Shown one piece after another: positions 10,693-21,868 of a stretch of DNA of 64,000 nt. The DNA is from Eunapius fragilis (lineage: Eukaryota > Porifera > Demospongiae > Spongillida > Spongillidae): the NCBI GenBank assembly GCA_963681505.1, contig OY811993.1, positions 3,347,387-3,411,386 on the forward strand, written 5' to 3'. The notes under the pieces are model-generated. The model did not search any database. It was given only the letters and a program-made list of their open reading frames with translations, and was not told the DNA's origin. The position numbers were made by a program, and so were the translations under genes. Position 1 is the first letter of the stretch. Each line of letters opens with the position of its first letter.

Positions 10693-12283
10693 ATGAGCGA
10701 TCCACCACTTGTACCCTGGGTTGGAGTGCGTTATAGTGGCGCTGTTGTTTGTGTACACTGCAATTGCATGGCAGGTGCAGGAGAGGCTTGCTCACACATC
10801 GCTGCATTGCTATACTCCACAATGGCTAAAGCAGATATGGTAAAGAACACATCTTGTACTTCAGAAAGATGCAGCTGGATTGTTCCATCTTAAAACTCTG
10901 ATGTAAGTTGCATGTCCTGTAGTGCAGAATTGTAGGCCTACCATGCATATATACTTTTTTAGATGACTTTTGCAAAAATCTGTGACATCCAGTTTGAAAG
11001 CCCTATGAAGATTCCACTTCATCCTGTTAGTTGTTCACCTGTCAATGTTACTGCACCCAATGATGCAGAATTACCCGCTTTCTTCAAGGATCTACATGAA
11101 GTTAATCCAAAAGCAGCTATTCTGTCTATCGTACCAGGATATTGTGACAGCTTTAACCCTACTTCCCAGTCATCACTGCTGCCTCCACTAACGTCTAGTT
11201 ATTATAAACCAGAATGTATATCTCATGCATTAAATGATCTTATTTTAGAGTCTCAAATACTTTTTCAATCCCTTGTTGTTACGAATGAACAAGCACAATG
11301 CTTAGAAGAAAAAACAAGAGAGCAAAGTAAGTCAAAATTGTGGCACAGATATCGGGCTGGAAGAATTACAGCTTCAAAGATTAAGCAAGTTGCCAGATGT
11401 GACCCTCTAAATCCCTCTATTTCACTGGTAAGGAGCATATGTTATCCTGACATAATGGAGTTCACATCAAGTGCGATAAGGTAATTGTGCTAGCTGCATG
11501 AGCATCTATCTAAGCCTGCATGCATTCAGTTATATATATTTATTCTTATTTGACACAGATGGGGTATAGAACATGAAGAAATAGCAAGACTCAGCTATGA
11601 ATCCTCCCTACAATCATATCACAAAAATGTCAAAATATCATTCAGTGGTCTTGTAATCAATCCATTGTACCCACACCTTGGAGCATCTCCTGATGGCATT
11701 ATTTTTTGTGACTGTTGTGGTAAGGGCGTCAGTTGTAGAAATTAAATGTCCATACAATGCCCGTGAATGTTCACCGCATGATGCAGTCGATTCTATTGAC
11801 TGCCTTCATATATTTAATGGTGAATTACATTTAAATACAAGTCATGCATATTATTATCAAGTTCAAGCCCAAATGATAATATGCCAAGCAAACTTTGCAG
11901 ACTTTGTAGTATGGACAATGAAAGGAATATTTATTGAGCGTATAAAGCCTGACAATGCATTTTTCAGTAACACTGTCGACAAGATTAGTACTTTCTATAT
12001 TCATGTAATTCTTCCAGAGGTGATAGGAAAATGGTTTACCAGACAATATGTGATCACAGGTAAAAGTGCTGAAAGTATTGAAGAATTGGGTATGTCTATA
12101 GAACCAATTGCAACATGGTGTTATTGCTGACTAGATGAGAGTGTTGATGATATGATCCCGTGTGACAATGCATCTTGCGCTATTATATGGTTTCATCTTG
12201 CATGTCTGGAGATTGAAAAAATTCCTAAAGGAAAATGGTACTGTCCCTAGTGTCGGCCACAGTTCAAATTCACATGAATATTG
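10693..12283 (+). pseudogene. SWIM zinc finger / YqaJ exonuclease / PHD finger protein of ISL2EU
   Basis: Exon 1 ends with a SWIM-type finger (VHCNCMAGAGEACSHIAALL) and is cut by TAA at 10891-10893 shortly before a donor at about 10903. Exon 2 is about 10963-11480 (WHRYRAGRITASKI). Exon 3 from 11561 holds the YqaJ/lambda-exonuclease motifs GASPDGII and VEIKCPY, which lie in different frames because of one extra base near 11730. A PHD finger follows (IPCDNASC...WFHLACLEI...GKWYCP), interrupted by TGA at 12128-12130 and TAG at 12248-12250. In intact elements this protein is thought to be a nuclease helping transposition. At least four lesions make this a pseudogene. Confidence 0.8.
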
Positions 12284-12433
12284 TAATGTTTCATGTGTAC
12301 ACTGTGCATTGAAGTATATGTTAAATTAAGTTAATCAAATGGTACAACTGAAGGGCACATGTTACATAATGCTGAACACACTGTTAAAATGCAGTCTAAT
12401 GTGCAGATACCATTTGCTTTATTTTTTAATAAA

Positions 12434-13690
12434 GTGATAGGAATCACGCCCTGAAGTAAAGTGTACTTCTTTATTAATTGGCTAATAACACGTTCCACAT
12501 GAACTCGCATCTAGAAAACCGGAATGTTCGGTTATAAACTTGTCAGATGCACGTCCACCCCAAGCTTGTGAAATAAATGAAATAGTGCCTTGTGGAGTTA
12601 TGGTAATCAACACTTTTATTGTATTGTGTTGTTTATAATTGCTCCATGTTTGTGCTCTAGTAAGCAGATTTGAAGGTCTCTCTATAAAGATCTCTGTACA
12701 ATCAATGATGCATGTGCATTTTTCATAAAATTTTCTGAAGACATTTGGTAAAGATGTTGTCAATTCTAGTTTATTGGGCCAAATAATAAAGCATTCAAGA
12801 CGTTTGGCCATTATGCATATCCATGCATTGAATAGCTTTGATACAGCAGATTGAGAAATGCCAAATCGATAGGCCAAATCCTGTTGCGGTAAGTCAAGTC
12901 TGAGTTTCATCAGTATGAGCAAAATTTGTTGAAACGTACTCAATTTGGATTTACTTTCTATCTGATGAGACACTAATGTAACTACACGTTTTAGTGTGCC
13001 ATAATTGGGAAAACCGGTATAAAATTTGACTTTTTCATCATCTTGTACAAATGCATCTTCTGATAGAGTCAAAACGTCAATTTTTATTAACAGTTTAGCA
13101 TTGTCTTCTTTTAGTACTTTGCACTGCTTGCATGTAATTGCACACACCTCTGGAACAGCAAACCCAGTAGGAGGAGAATTTGCAATACTGCTAAAGCTCA
13201 TAGAATCATCTGCTTGACTATCATAACTAAAGTCAGGGTCTGATAAAATAGCATCATCTTGAGTACAAGATCCTGCTTGGTTATCGTGAACCTCCATGTC
13301 CCTCAAAAGCATGTACTCTTCATCATAACTGTGGTGCTGGCATTCTTCAAGACGATCATTATAGGTATTGCTATCAGTGTTGCTAACATGATGCACCACA
13401 TGACTATCACATCTGCAACACAATGGCTTTCTGTCTGTATGCTAACATCCACACCACTGGGAATGGATTCAGTGTTGCACCAATCACTGATTGTCTGAAC
13501 ACCTACATCAATTCTTCTCACTACATCATCACACATGATGGGTATGTTAGGTATCAGTACACCACCATGTTCTGACACAGCTGGTTCCAAAGTAGGAAAA
13601 CTATTAGGAGTTGCTGGCACTTGAGGATGGGATGTTTCCTTTCATTCTTGACCCTAGCTTTTTTTGGCTTTCTTGGTGGCATTGTCCACC
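12434..13690 (-). pseudogene. ISL2EU DDE_Tnp_4 transposase with an internal deletion
   Basis: The minus-strand frame has a helix-turn-helix-like segment (LDLPQQDLAYRFGISQSAVS) and the start of the DDE_Tnp_4 core (CTCIIDCTEIFIERPSN, first catalytic Asp; KVLITITPQGTISFIS; WGGRASDKFITEHSGFLD). At 12505-12515 the reading jumps, one frame out, to the far C-terminus (RVHVERVISQLIKKY, LLQGVIP). The stretch that normally carries the second catalytic Asp is therefore missing. A further frame change lies near 13425. I see no THAP finger at the N-terminus, only a basic start near 13680. Confidence 0.75.
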
Positions 13691-14405
13691 TGTAAAAAAG
13701 CCAATATATGTGAGCTTAGTGTCAACGTTAAAAGTATACTGGTAAGTAGATTAAGTATATTTCTCGAACTCTTGTACACAGTTGAAAGAACTACTTACAA
13801 TTACAATTAATTGATTTCTTATAAACTTTATGACCACTTTCAGGACGAGTATAAAAGGCTACAGAGCTGCTATTAGCATATTCAGTCAGTAAAAACATCT
13901 AAGAATATGGAACTATATAAATATGCAAAACTGATACTGGGCGTCATCAAGAATGAGCGCACAAATATGCAACTTTGGTTACGCTTATTTCATCTTGTAT
14001 TTTCTATAAATCTGCCAGCGATATGTTTTGCACGTGCTAAAGTATATATTCAGTTAGAGAAATCATCAGCCTACTATTTAAATGTTGTTTCATCCTGCTG
14101 TGCAAAAATATGGGCCTACAGATGAGTGCACAGATTTACCATCGCTACACGGCCCATTGAATATTGGGGTAAAACGCTTGCCACCTCTTCAATACGTCGC
14201 AGGAGACTTACTCTTTTATCCCTGGATCCTTCTAAATGGTGATAGTGGTAATGGTCGCTCTTCTGGCTTTGTTTCGTGAGTTTTCTTTTTTGGTCGTCTA
14301 TGTCTCCTCAGTATATCACCGTAAACTAATATCGCCACTTGGCTGTCACATGTTTATTCATCGTGCCGCAGGAATAAGATCTAAATTTCAGTGGGGCCTT
14401 ATGCT

Positions 14406-17210
14406 TAGGCCTTGGTATTGCTGGCCGTTTTCCGATAAACGATAGTCGATAATTATCGCCTAAAATCCGAGTGACGATTATCGATAAATATCGCCAATCG
14501 ATACGTTTCCTGGAGGTGGAGCTAATAGTTAATTACATGTTATCAGTAACGTGCTTACGTGCAGTTTTAATGGCGATCGCGAATCTGTATAAGACTGGAA
14601 CAGTTGTTCTCTGTAAGTGGGAGGAAGGAGACAAGATTAGTTGCCTTCCCGCGAAGATTCTTTCCCACCCTGTCCCAGGTAAACCTGGGGGGCAGTGGAA
14701 AGTTGAATGGATGACACGTGACTTTCAGCCATGTTACGATGATAAAGGAAACTGTTCTCATAGTGTCGTATTAAATGAAGAGCATTTTAGACTCATCAGT
14801 AACACGGAATCGGATGTATCAACACGAACTCCAACTTCATTTACTTCATCCACAAATCAAGTGGATGTTACGGAGAAGCGGTTGATCCCATTGAAAAAAA
14901 TCGCAAAGGCTGGTATTAAAGTGACCAGTGAAGTATGGAACTATTTTTCTGAACCAACCTATCAACAGTGGAAGGGATCTTTAGCACAGGTCACGTTTTG
15001 CATAGTTGAAGTTCATGGGAAGTCTTGCATGTCTGGTTTCAAATACTTCGGATCTCCACAGCCCATGGCAAACCATTTAGCAACTAAGCATCCAGAAATT
15101 AAAAAATCTGACAGAAAAAAAGAAGAAACCCAAAATGAATCAAATCGGGTAGCCAATCCATTTGAATTAGCTCGAACACAGGCACAAACAATATCGGAAT
15201 AAACAACTCCATATTCAAAAAAACATGTTAAATTTACAACTATTCTATCCTTGGTGTCTGATTAGATTGCAGAGTGCTGTTTACCTTTACAAACTGCTTG
15301 TTCATCGCAATTCCTATAAATACTTCGCCATCTGGATCCAAAATTACCACACATCAATGAAAAAGATATAAAGGCAACCATTCTAGAGAAGCATATGCAA
15401 GTAGTAGAAAACCTCAAATCACGCTTACCTGCTCGTGTTGCCTCTACTATTGACTTTTGGTCGCGATTAGATCGTAAAGGGTTTGGCACTGTAACTGTAC
15501 ATTGGATTACTACTAATTGGTTATTGGAAGAAGGTGTCCTTGGAGCAAAGTATCTTGATTGTGTCATTGGATTTAATGATGAGGATCACGAATGGGAAGA
15601 TTCCAGAGAAGATGCTGCAAATGTGGCCAAGTTTTATATTGGCCTGCTTGAAGAGTTCAATTGCACAGGGCACAGCAACACAACAGATTCAACATCAGTA
15701 ATGGAATCATTTAGAAGACTTCTACAGCAAGGTATATTATTATTTTACAAGGTAACATTGATTCTATTTTTATACCATTTTTCTGATTTCTTTAGGTGCT
15801 GGTGTTCAGGGAATGAGATGCTTAGCACATTGTCTCCATAATGTGATCAAAAAAGCATGTGCTACTCCTCTTATAGAGAGTGATATTAAGCTGCTACGGA
15901 CACTGTGCAAGGAGATTTAAAAATCTAGCATTTTATCTGGACAGCTTGCTAATCTTGCACATGCTAATGGAAAGAAGAAGTGCAAAGTTGTGCTTAACTG
16001 CAAGTGGCGCTGGGGGTATTCATTGAAAATGATACGAAGATATTTTGATTTAAAAGTGGAAATAAACCAGTTGATACATCTGAAGTCCTTCAAGCTACAA
16101 CAGAGGCAAGATTGCAAGAACTTGGGGATATGTTGCAAGATTGTGTCAATCTAATTTTCTTTATTGAAGGCAGTCGTTATGTCACTTTGAGCTGTGTACC
16201 TTTTGCATTGTACTATCTTCTACAACACCTTGAACCTAAACGTGGAGATGATGTGTCTATTGCTACTTCTCGTTCAACCCTTCGTAAGTATGTTTTAGAA
16301 AAGTATCCTATGTATCCAGTTCACTACATTGCTGCCTATCTTGATCCACGATTCAAGAATTTGGAACCTTTTGTTCAACCAGTGGAGCATGCTGCAAAAC
16401 TTCATGACATTGCAGAACTATTGGAAGATCGTATGCGCACATTATGCAGTAATCAGCCACTTCCCACACCAGACATTTCAGAGCAGCGACAAGAACCAGC
16501 TGAGGAACTGCCAAGAAAAAAAGGCAAGATCAATATTCTGCAAAAAATGAGAGCTGATCATAGTGCATCCTTGCATGTATCTCAGGTCTCAGTTTTATCT
16601 GTAGATGATGCTCTTAAGGAGGAAATGCACAAGTACAGAAGTGTGCTGCAAATAGATATTGATTCTTGTCCTCTCAAATGGTGGAAAGAGCATGAGACGC
16701 AATTTCCTCATTTGAGCAAAGTTGCACGTGAAGTGTTGGTTATCCCAGCCACTTCTGCACCCAGTGAGCGAGTTTTTTCCAAACTAGCTCAAATCTACTG
16801 TAAGGAAAGGCTCTCACTAGGTGGTGATGTAGCCAATGCCTGTTTATTTCTGAGCTTTAACTCTAAGGCCAACTAGAGGAATGAGTAAATCAGTTGTTCG
16901 TTTTTTTTTATTTTTTAAAAACTTTTGTTATTCCGCCACCCATGACTCCATGTAACTTTTCATTATTATGATTTCACTTTTATCAGTTGAACAATTAAAA
17001 AGCCCATCCGTGTAGTCATAGCTGAATTAAGTATTCAGTCGGGCCTGCGCTGGTTATTATACATGTACTCAAATAATTTAAATCGATGTGTCGATTATCT
17101 AAATTTTGTCGATGTGACATAAACCGATTTACGATTCTCCATTATCGGCTCATTTCGTCCCGATAATCGATAAAAGTTCGATACTCGAGGTTTATCGATA
17201 CCAAGGCCTA
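14406..17210 (+). mobile_element. hAT DNA transposon with target duplication
   Basis: The ends are TAGGCCTTGGTAT and its reverse complement. The flanks CTTATGCT (14398-14405) and TTTACGCT (17211-17218) match at 6 of 8 bases, as expected for an aged 8-bp hAT target duplication. Subterminal ATCGATAA-type motifs are abundant near both ends, probably transposase binding sites. The length is 2,805 bp. It lies 28 bp from the ISL2EU right end. Confidence 0.85.
14471..16876 (+). pseudogene. hAT transposase, broken
   Basis: The first part (14471-15202) has a BED-type finger region (VWNYFSEP...GKSCMSGF...MANHLATKHPE). A middle part (about 15320-15735) holds the first catalytic Asp region (VASTIDFWSRLDRKGFGTVT). 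Then, with frame changes and stops between about 15740 and 16110, the C-terminal part (16112-16876) ends in the hAT dimerisation motif (VLVIPATSAPSERVFSKL). Upstream of the BED finger is an unrecognised beta-rich stretch (about residues 40-100). Several lesions indicate an inactive copy. Confidence 0.8.
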
Positions 17211-17218
17211 TTTACGCT

Positions 17219-18265
17219 ATCTGCTTGCGATGCAATACAGCTTCCTCGATGTGTCTTAGTATATCAGCGACGACTTGCGGATGCAGCTATTCCATGGCCG
17301 GTGAACTTACTTGGAATCCAAGTCCGCGGACGCTGTGCTGTCCTGGCAATTTGCAAGGTGAGGCATCGTCAAAATGTCTTGGCATAGTCAAAATCATAAC
17401 AAAATTTACGAACTATGAACATCTCTATGTACTTTTGGACTAACCTGACTTCCGTCATCCAGTTCTTTCTGGTGTGCTGGCAGCTGCCTGATATCCCTGC
17501 GACCTCGATCGCCCATTTTACTATACTCCGCGTGGTACTTGGCGCCAAATTACTTGCAATTAATATAATAAGTTAATAAACGTAGTCTACATGTACATGT
17601 ATGACATATGTCGTTTCAAACTTTCAATTCACCATGCATGTAGATAGTTATGGTATCACGTGAAGTGCACTAATATTCATGGTAATCCACTTCTGAGGAA
17701 ACGTGTAGCTAAACATTCTGGGTTTGCTAGGCTATTTTGTACAAGAAGCAGTATGATTAGCATGCATCGTTTTATTTGTATTCGGATTGGTAAGACGCTC
17801 GGTAGCCGGTCGAAGCTCTGAGGTATATTCCAGTGTCACGTAACGACATTGAGCAGCTCAGCTTTCCTATGGCACAATGTGGAGGCGTGGCATAATAACA
17901 AATACTTCTCTCGCCGTCTACATAATTATATATTAGTTCGATCAGATGACTCCTCAAAATGCTTTCCATGCACCATCACATGTTTCTGAGCCCCAAGTAG
18001 TTGTATGTTGTATGCACCTGTACTTGTACATGATCGACCACTAATAGGTAATAATAACTGAACAAAACATTAATGTGCATGCATTGCATATTATTACTAT
18101 ACTGTTATTTATGTTTATGAATCTTACAATTACATCATGTAGGATGCAAACCTTGAGGTGTTGCTGTAACTGTGCCGGCATTAATTCCAAATTCGATACA
18201 TGCAAGAAAAGATTGAATGCACGCGTGTTCTTAATCTTACATGATTCAATCCGATATGTGCCATG
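17219..18265. other. No gene recognised
   Basis: About 1 kb between the hAT element and a tandem repeat. A stretch near 17262-17361 is followed by a donor-like GTGAGG, but I recognise no family in any frame. Confidence 0.4.
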
Positions 18266-18745
18266 CGAGAGAGCTGTGATAATCATGACCCAAGTAGAAA
18301 GTCATTCAGAACTGCTGCCCCTATGTTTATACATACTTATCACATGGTATAGGCATTGAAACATGCTTGGTTGGGATGTTAAACAGGCATTCAGGTCTTA
18401 TTCCTGGGCAACCCCTTTCCATTTGAAAGAGCTGTGATGATCATGACACAGGTAGAAAGCCATTCAGAACTGTTGCCGCTATGTTTATGCATACCTAGCT
18501 CCCTATTAAATGATATAGGCATAGAAACATGATTGGTTGGGATGTTAACCAGACATTCAGGTCTAATTACTGGGAACCCGAGCCCCCTTTACTTTTGAGA
18601 GAGCTATGATAGGTATGACTGAAGTAGAAAGTCATATAGAACTGTTGCCCCTGTGTTTCTACATACTTACCACATGACATAGGCATTGCAACATGTTTGG
18701 TGCAGCTCTTACTCCTGGGAACCCGAGCCTCCTTTCCTTTATTAG
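18266..18745 (+). repeat. Tandem repeat, three diverged units of about 160-170 bp
   Basis: Units begin with GAGAGCTGTGATAATCATGA (about 18266), a near copy at about 18425 and another at about 18596. Each is followed by GTAGAAAGTCATTCAGAACT-like sequence, a GATATAGGCAT block and a TCCTGGGAACCC-like end. The hAT relic follows directly. Confidence 0.75.
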
Positions 18746-18780
18746 CTGGCCCCGGAACATGCTGCAGAACTATGATCCTG

Positions 18781-19236
18781 TGCAATGCTAATTCTAAGTT
18801 AGAAGACTACAGTGATGTTTTGCTGTTGTACGCTGACGACTTTAACCAAGAACGTTTGGCTACGCAGCTTTCCATCCTCCATTCTAATGTTGGACTTGAA
18901 GTAAGGAACCTGAATGGAGGTGCCAAAATAAAATTCATTGTGGCATTCCTGCAGTCTGCTAATTCAGTAGAGCATGAGTTATACGCTGAAGTCATCAAAC
19001 TGACAAAAATAATTCTAGTGATACTTGCCACCAATGCAGTCAGGGAAAGGTCGTTCAGTGCCCTTCGACACTTGAAGACATGGCTCCGGAGCACTATGAA
19101 TCAAGCAAGACTGAACTGGTGCATGATACTGCACATCCACCAAGATGAAACGGATCTGCTTGATATTCAAAGTGTAGCCAACGAATTTTTGGATCGTAAT
19201 GCCAGCCGTCACAGTATTTTTGGAGTGTTTGTTTGA
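18781..19236 (+). pseudogene. hAT transposase C-terminal relic
   Basis: About 150 residues with the C-terminal hAT dimer signature (ILVILATNAVRERSFSALRH, then TMNQARLNWCMILHIHQDET), typical of the ZMYM/DUF4371-like hAT group. The catalytic core is missing and no TIR was found. It is related to the oppositely oriented relic at 20290-20890. Confidence 0.75.
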
Positions 19237-19439
19237 TTTAATTTGTATGACTGAAGACTTGTAAGTGTTGTAAATTACATGCACGCATATATGTATGCAA
19301 TTTTGATTTTTTGTATAAGTTTTATCATTGTACTAACTAAAATATATATAGCAATAGCATTTGTTGCTATACCGTATAGAGCCGGGTCAATTTCTGCATT
19401 TAATATTAAGTTTTTGCTAACAACAAATAAGGAAAAGGT

Positions 19440-19860
19440 TAAAGCGGCTGGGGTGGGGGAGCTTACAGCGCTCCCCCAAACCCCCTATCTGGGGGCAGGA
19501 GGGGACGCCCCCTATTGCACCCACCCCCAGTCATTATAGCCCCCCCCCCCCAAAACTTTGAAAGTTGTCTACGGCCATGTGGCTGGAGGCGCTCAGCACC
19601 CATGCGTGGCAGTTGGACAAGCCCACCCGCAGCAGGAGCCTCTGTGCAATGACTAGAGGCTTAAGAGCTTCGCCTGAAGACTTGTAGTCCACCTCAGGGG
19701 CGTCGGAAGGGCAAAAAATTCGGTACGGCTCTAGGGAGGGGCAACCACGCCCATCGTCCCGGGGAGGGTGTGGGAGGGGAGCACCCCTCCCGACCAGCCA
19801 GGGGGTGTGGGGGAGCGCTGTAAGCTCTCCCACCGGGGTTTGGGGCTCTGCCCCAGAAGC
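19440..19860. repeat. GC-rich inverted repeat with homopolymer C run
   Basis: GGGGGAGCTTACAGCGCTCC near 19456-19484 is matched by its complement near 19803-19832 in an otherwise AT-rich area. Between them is C-rich and G-rich sequence. Possibly a MITE or the end of the neighbouring hAT relic. Confidence 0.5.
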
Positions 19861-20289
19861 CAACGCTTTTTGTGGGGAAAAAAAAACTCATGGAAAATCT
19901 GCACTAATTAAGCGAAAACATTTGTAATGTGAAAGACAAGTGTTCTGAATAGACCCTTTGTGAAGCACGATGAACAGTAATTCCCTGCTAACTTCCTGTT
20001 ACTTGTTCTAATGTACTGCACTGGGATAGGGGTCAAAGCTAGTCATGAAACATACAGAGGCTCTATAAAGCTATTAATTTTGTGCATATTATTAGAGTGA
20101 AATAAAGATATCGACTTTTGCATACATCAAATGCTAGATCTTGTACAATAATCAAAGGTAATAAATAATAACTTTCCTCTTCATTCAAATTAATTTCAAT
20201 CCTTCATTTTTTACTGTTGAGTATAATTAGCCACCTAACATCATGCATCACATATACTACATGTATGGAGGTGAATTAGAAAGAAATAG

Positions 20290-20890
20290 CATTAGTATCA
20301 TCCAAAGAGTGTAAAACTATTTTCATATGACCAGATACAAAGTCTCTAGCTATAGCATGAATGTCTAATGCATCAGTTTCAACCCTATGCACATGCAAGA
20401 CCATGAGATGATTTAGTCTTGCTTGAGTCATAGTGGTTCACAAATATGTTTTGACTCTGCGAAGTGCAGAAAAAGATCTTTCACTCGTGGCATTGGTTGC
20501 AGGCATCACTAAAATAAGCCGGATCAATACCAATATCTGTGAAAACATCAGTGCCTTGGATTTTGACATCTCTAGAAATTGCTGAAAGATGATGTATGGC
20601 AGAGTGGTGTGTCCTGGTCGCTTGTCTTGCATTGATATGAAATATGTGCCTAGTGTTTCTTTCAAAGAGCTTGGTTCAAAATCATTTCCATAGAACTTAA
20701 TCACAAATTCAAACTCATGATCATAATTCTTTCCATTTGCTGCATGGATCAAAAGTTGCTAAAGATTCTTATAAGTGCCATAGCCAGGCTGATCAGATCG
20801 CTGTTTGATACAACTTATATCAAGTGCCTCAAAATAGTGAATTCTGAAATAGTCAGATACATTGTCAAAATACGATGGCTCTCCTTCACC
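20290..20890 (-). pseudogene. hAT transposase C-terminal relic, opposite orientation
   Basis: The minus-strand reading includes YFEALDISCIKQRSDQPGY, then LILVMPATNATSERSFSALR, an in-frame TGA at 20435-20437, and TMTQARLNHLMVLHVHR. Another stop lies near 20760. It is the same hAT family as 18781-19236 and better conserved. Confidence 0.8.
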
Positions 20891-20929
20891 TATTGTTACT
20901 TTTCTCCGTCTAGGCAACCAAGCAATTAA

Positions 20930-21868
20930 TGTAGAGACTTCGCGCGCATGCGTACTTACGTCATATTATATGCTTGCGCGTATTAACTTTCATCTAACCT
21001 CAATAATTAATAATGTAAGGGGTGTGGTTGGGTCAGTGGGTGTGGTCCTTAAAGTTTGGTACGGACATGGCCGGACCGGCCGTATAGGGCGCGACGCCCT
21101 TGCACCTGCATCGTCATTACCAATTTTACGTTAGGCACCGCCTTTATTTAATTTGGATCAATTTTTAATAACCGACAGTTTTGGGGTACCGCCCACGTCA
21201 GTAATTTAAGCAGATCTCAACTATTGGCATATGCCTAATTGCAATGCGTATATACACGTTTGTGTGTGTGGGTGCGAATTTGAAAACAATATAATGACTG
21301 GAGTGCCTAGCTGTGAACTTATGCAGTGTCCTTAAGCTTTTAATGTGAGATAACATAGCAGCAAGTACCAAAAGAATACAATCCATCAGTTACCCTGTGT
21401 GGGCTAATTCCCACAATTATCACACGTGATTAACGAAAACTCGATACCCCAAGCACACAAGCAGAGCTATGGCCTTTTCAGCTTCAAAGGTGACTTGGAT
21501 TTTATAAGATATTGGTGCACAGTGTCTAATGCTGATTTGAAGTAAACAGAGAGGCAACTTACAACTCTATTACAACTGCCTATCATTCCGCCATGACTGC
21601 TTGGGCATCTTGAGATAAGCGTTAATACCATACGAGCTGACATCTTCACGGGAGTTGCATGAAATCAATAGGCATGCTAATTCATATTACCAGCAATGAT
21701 TTATTTACAATGTACATAACATAGAACTCAAAAACGCACACTAATTCAATTGCTACCAATGACAGAGAATCCGAAATATTGAAATACTAAGATCACACTT
21801 CTTACTACCGAACATGTTTGTGGCATGCATGTAAGAAGGTACATCATAACAAAACATACATCTGGTCG
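20930..21868. other. AGXT 3' flank; no gene recognised
   Basis: A few hundred bases of unique sequence between the hAT relic and the AGXT stop codon. It contains the probable AGXT polyadenylation signal and otherwise nothing I can name. Confidence 0.45.
21700..21705 (-). terminator. Probable AGXT polyadenylation signal
   Basis: AATAAA on the minus strand (TTTATT on plus), 164 bp beyond the AGXT stop codon. Position and hexamer fit; no transcript evidence. Confidence 0.5.

Larger units (their letters stand above)
10467..14378. mobile_element. ISL2EU-type DNA transposon, decayed
   Basis: The terminal inverted repeat is 26 bp with one mismatch: CTTATTCCTGCGGCACAATG at 10467 and its complement ending at 14378. 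Inside are two convergent genes, a SWIM-YqaJ-PHD protein (+) and a DDE_Tnp_4-type transposase (-). This two-gene content is what I know of ISL2EU elements. Both genes are broken, so the copy is dead. No clear target duplication was found. The segment 13690-14352 inside the element is non-coding. Confidence 0.8.

Noticed and set aside
18281..18700. Possible CRISPR-like array
   Set aside because: Three long diverged units of unequal length in a eukaryotic genome, without short identical repeats and unique spacers; an ordinary tandem repeat.
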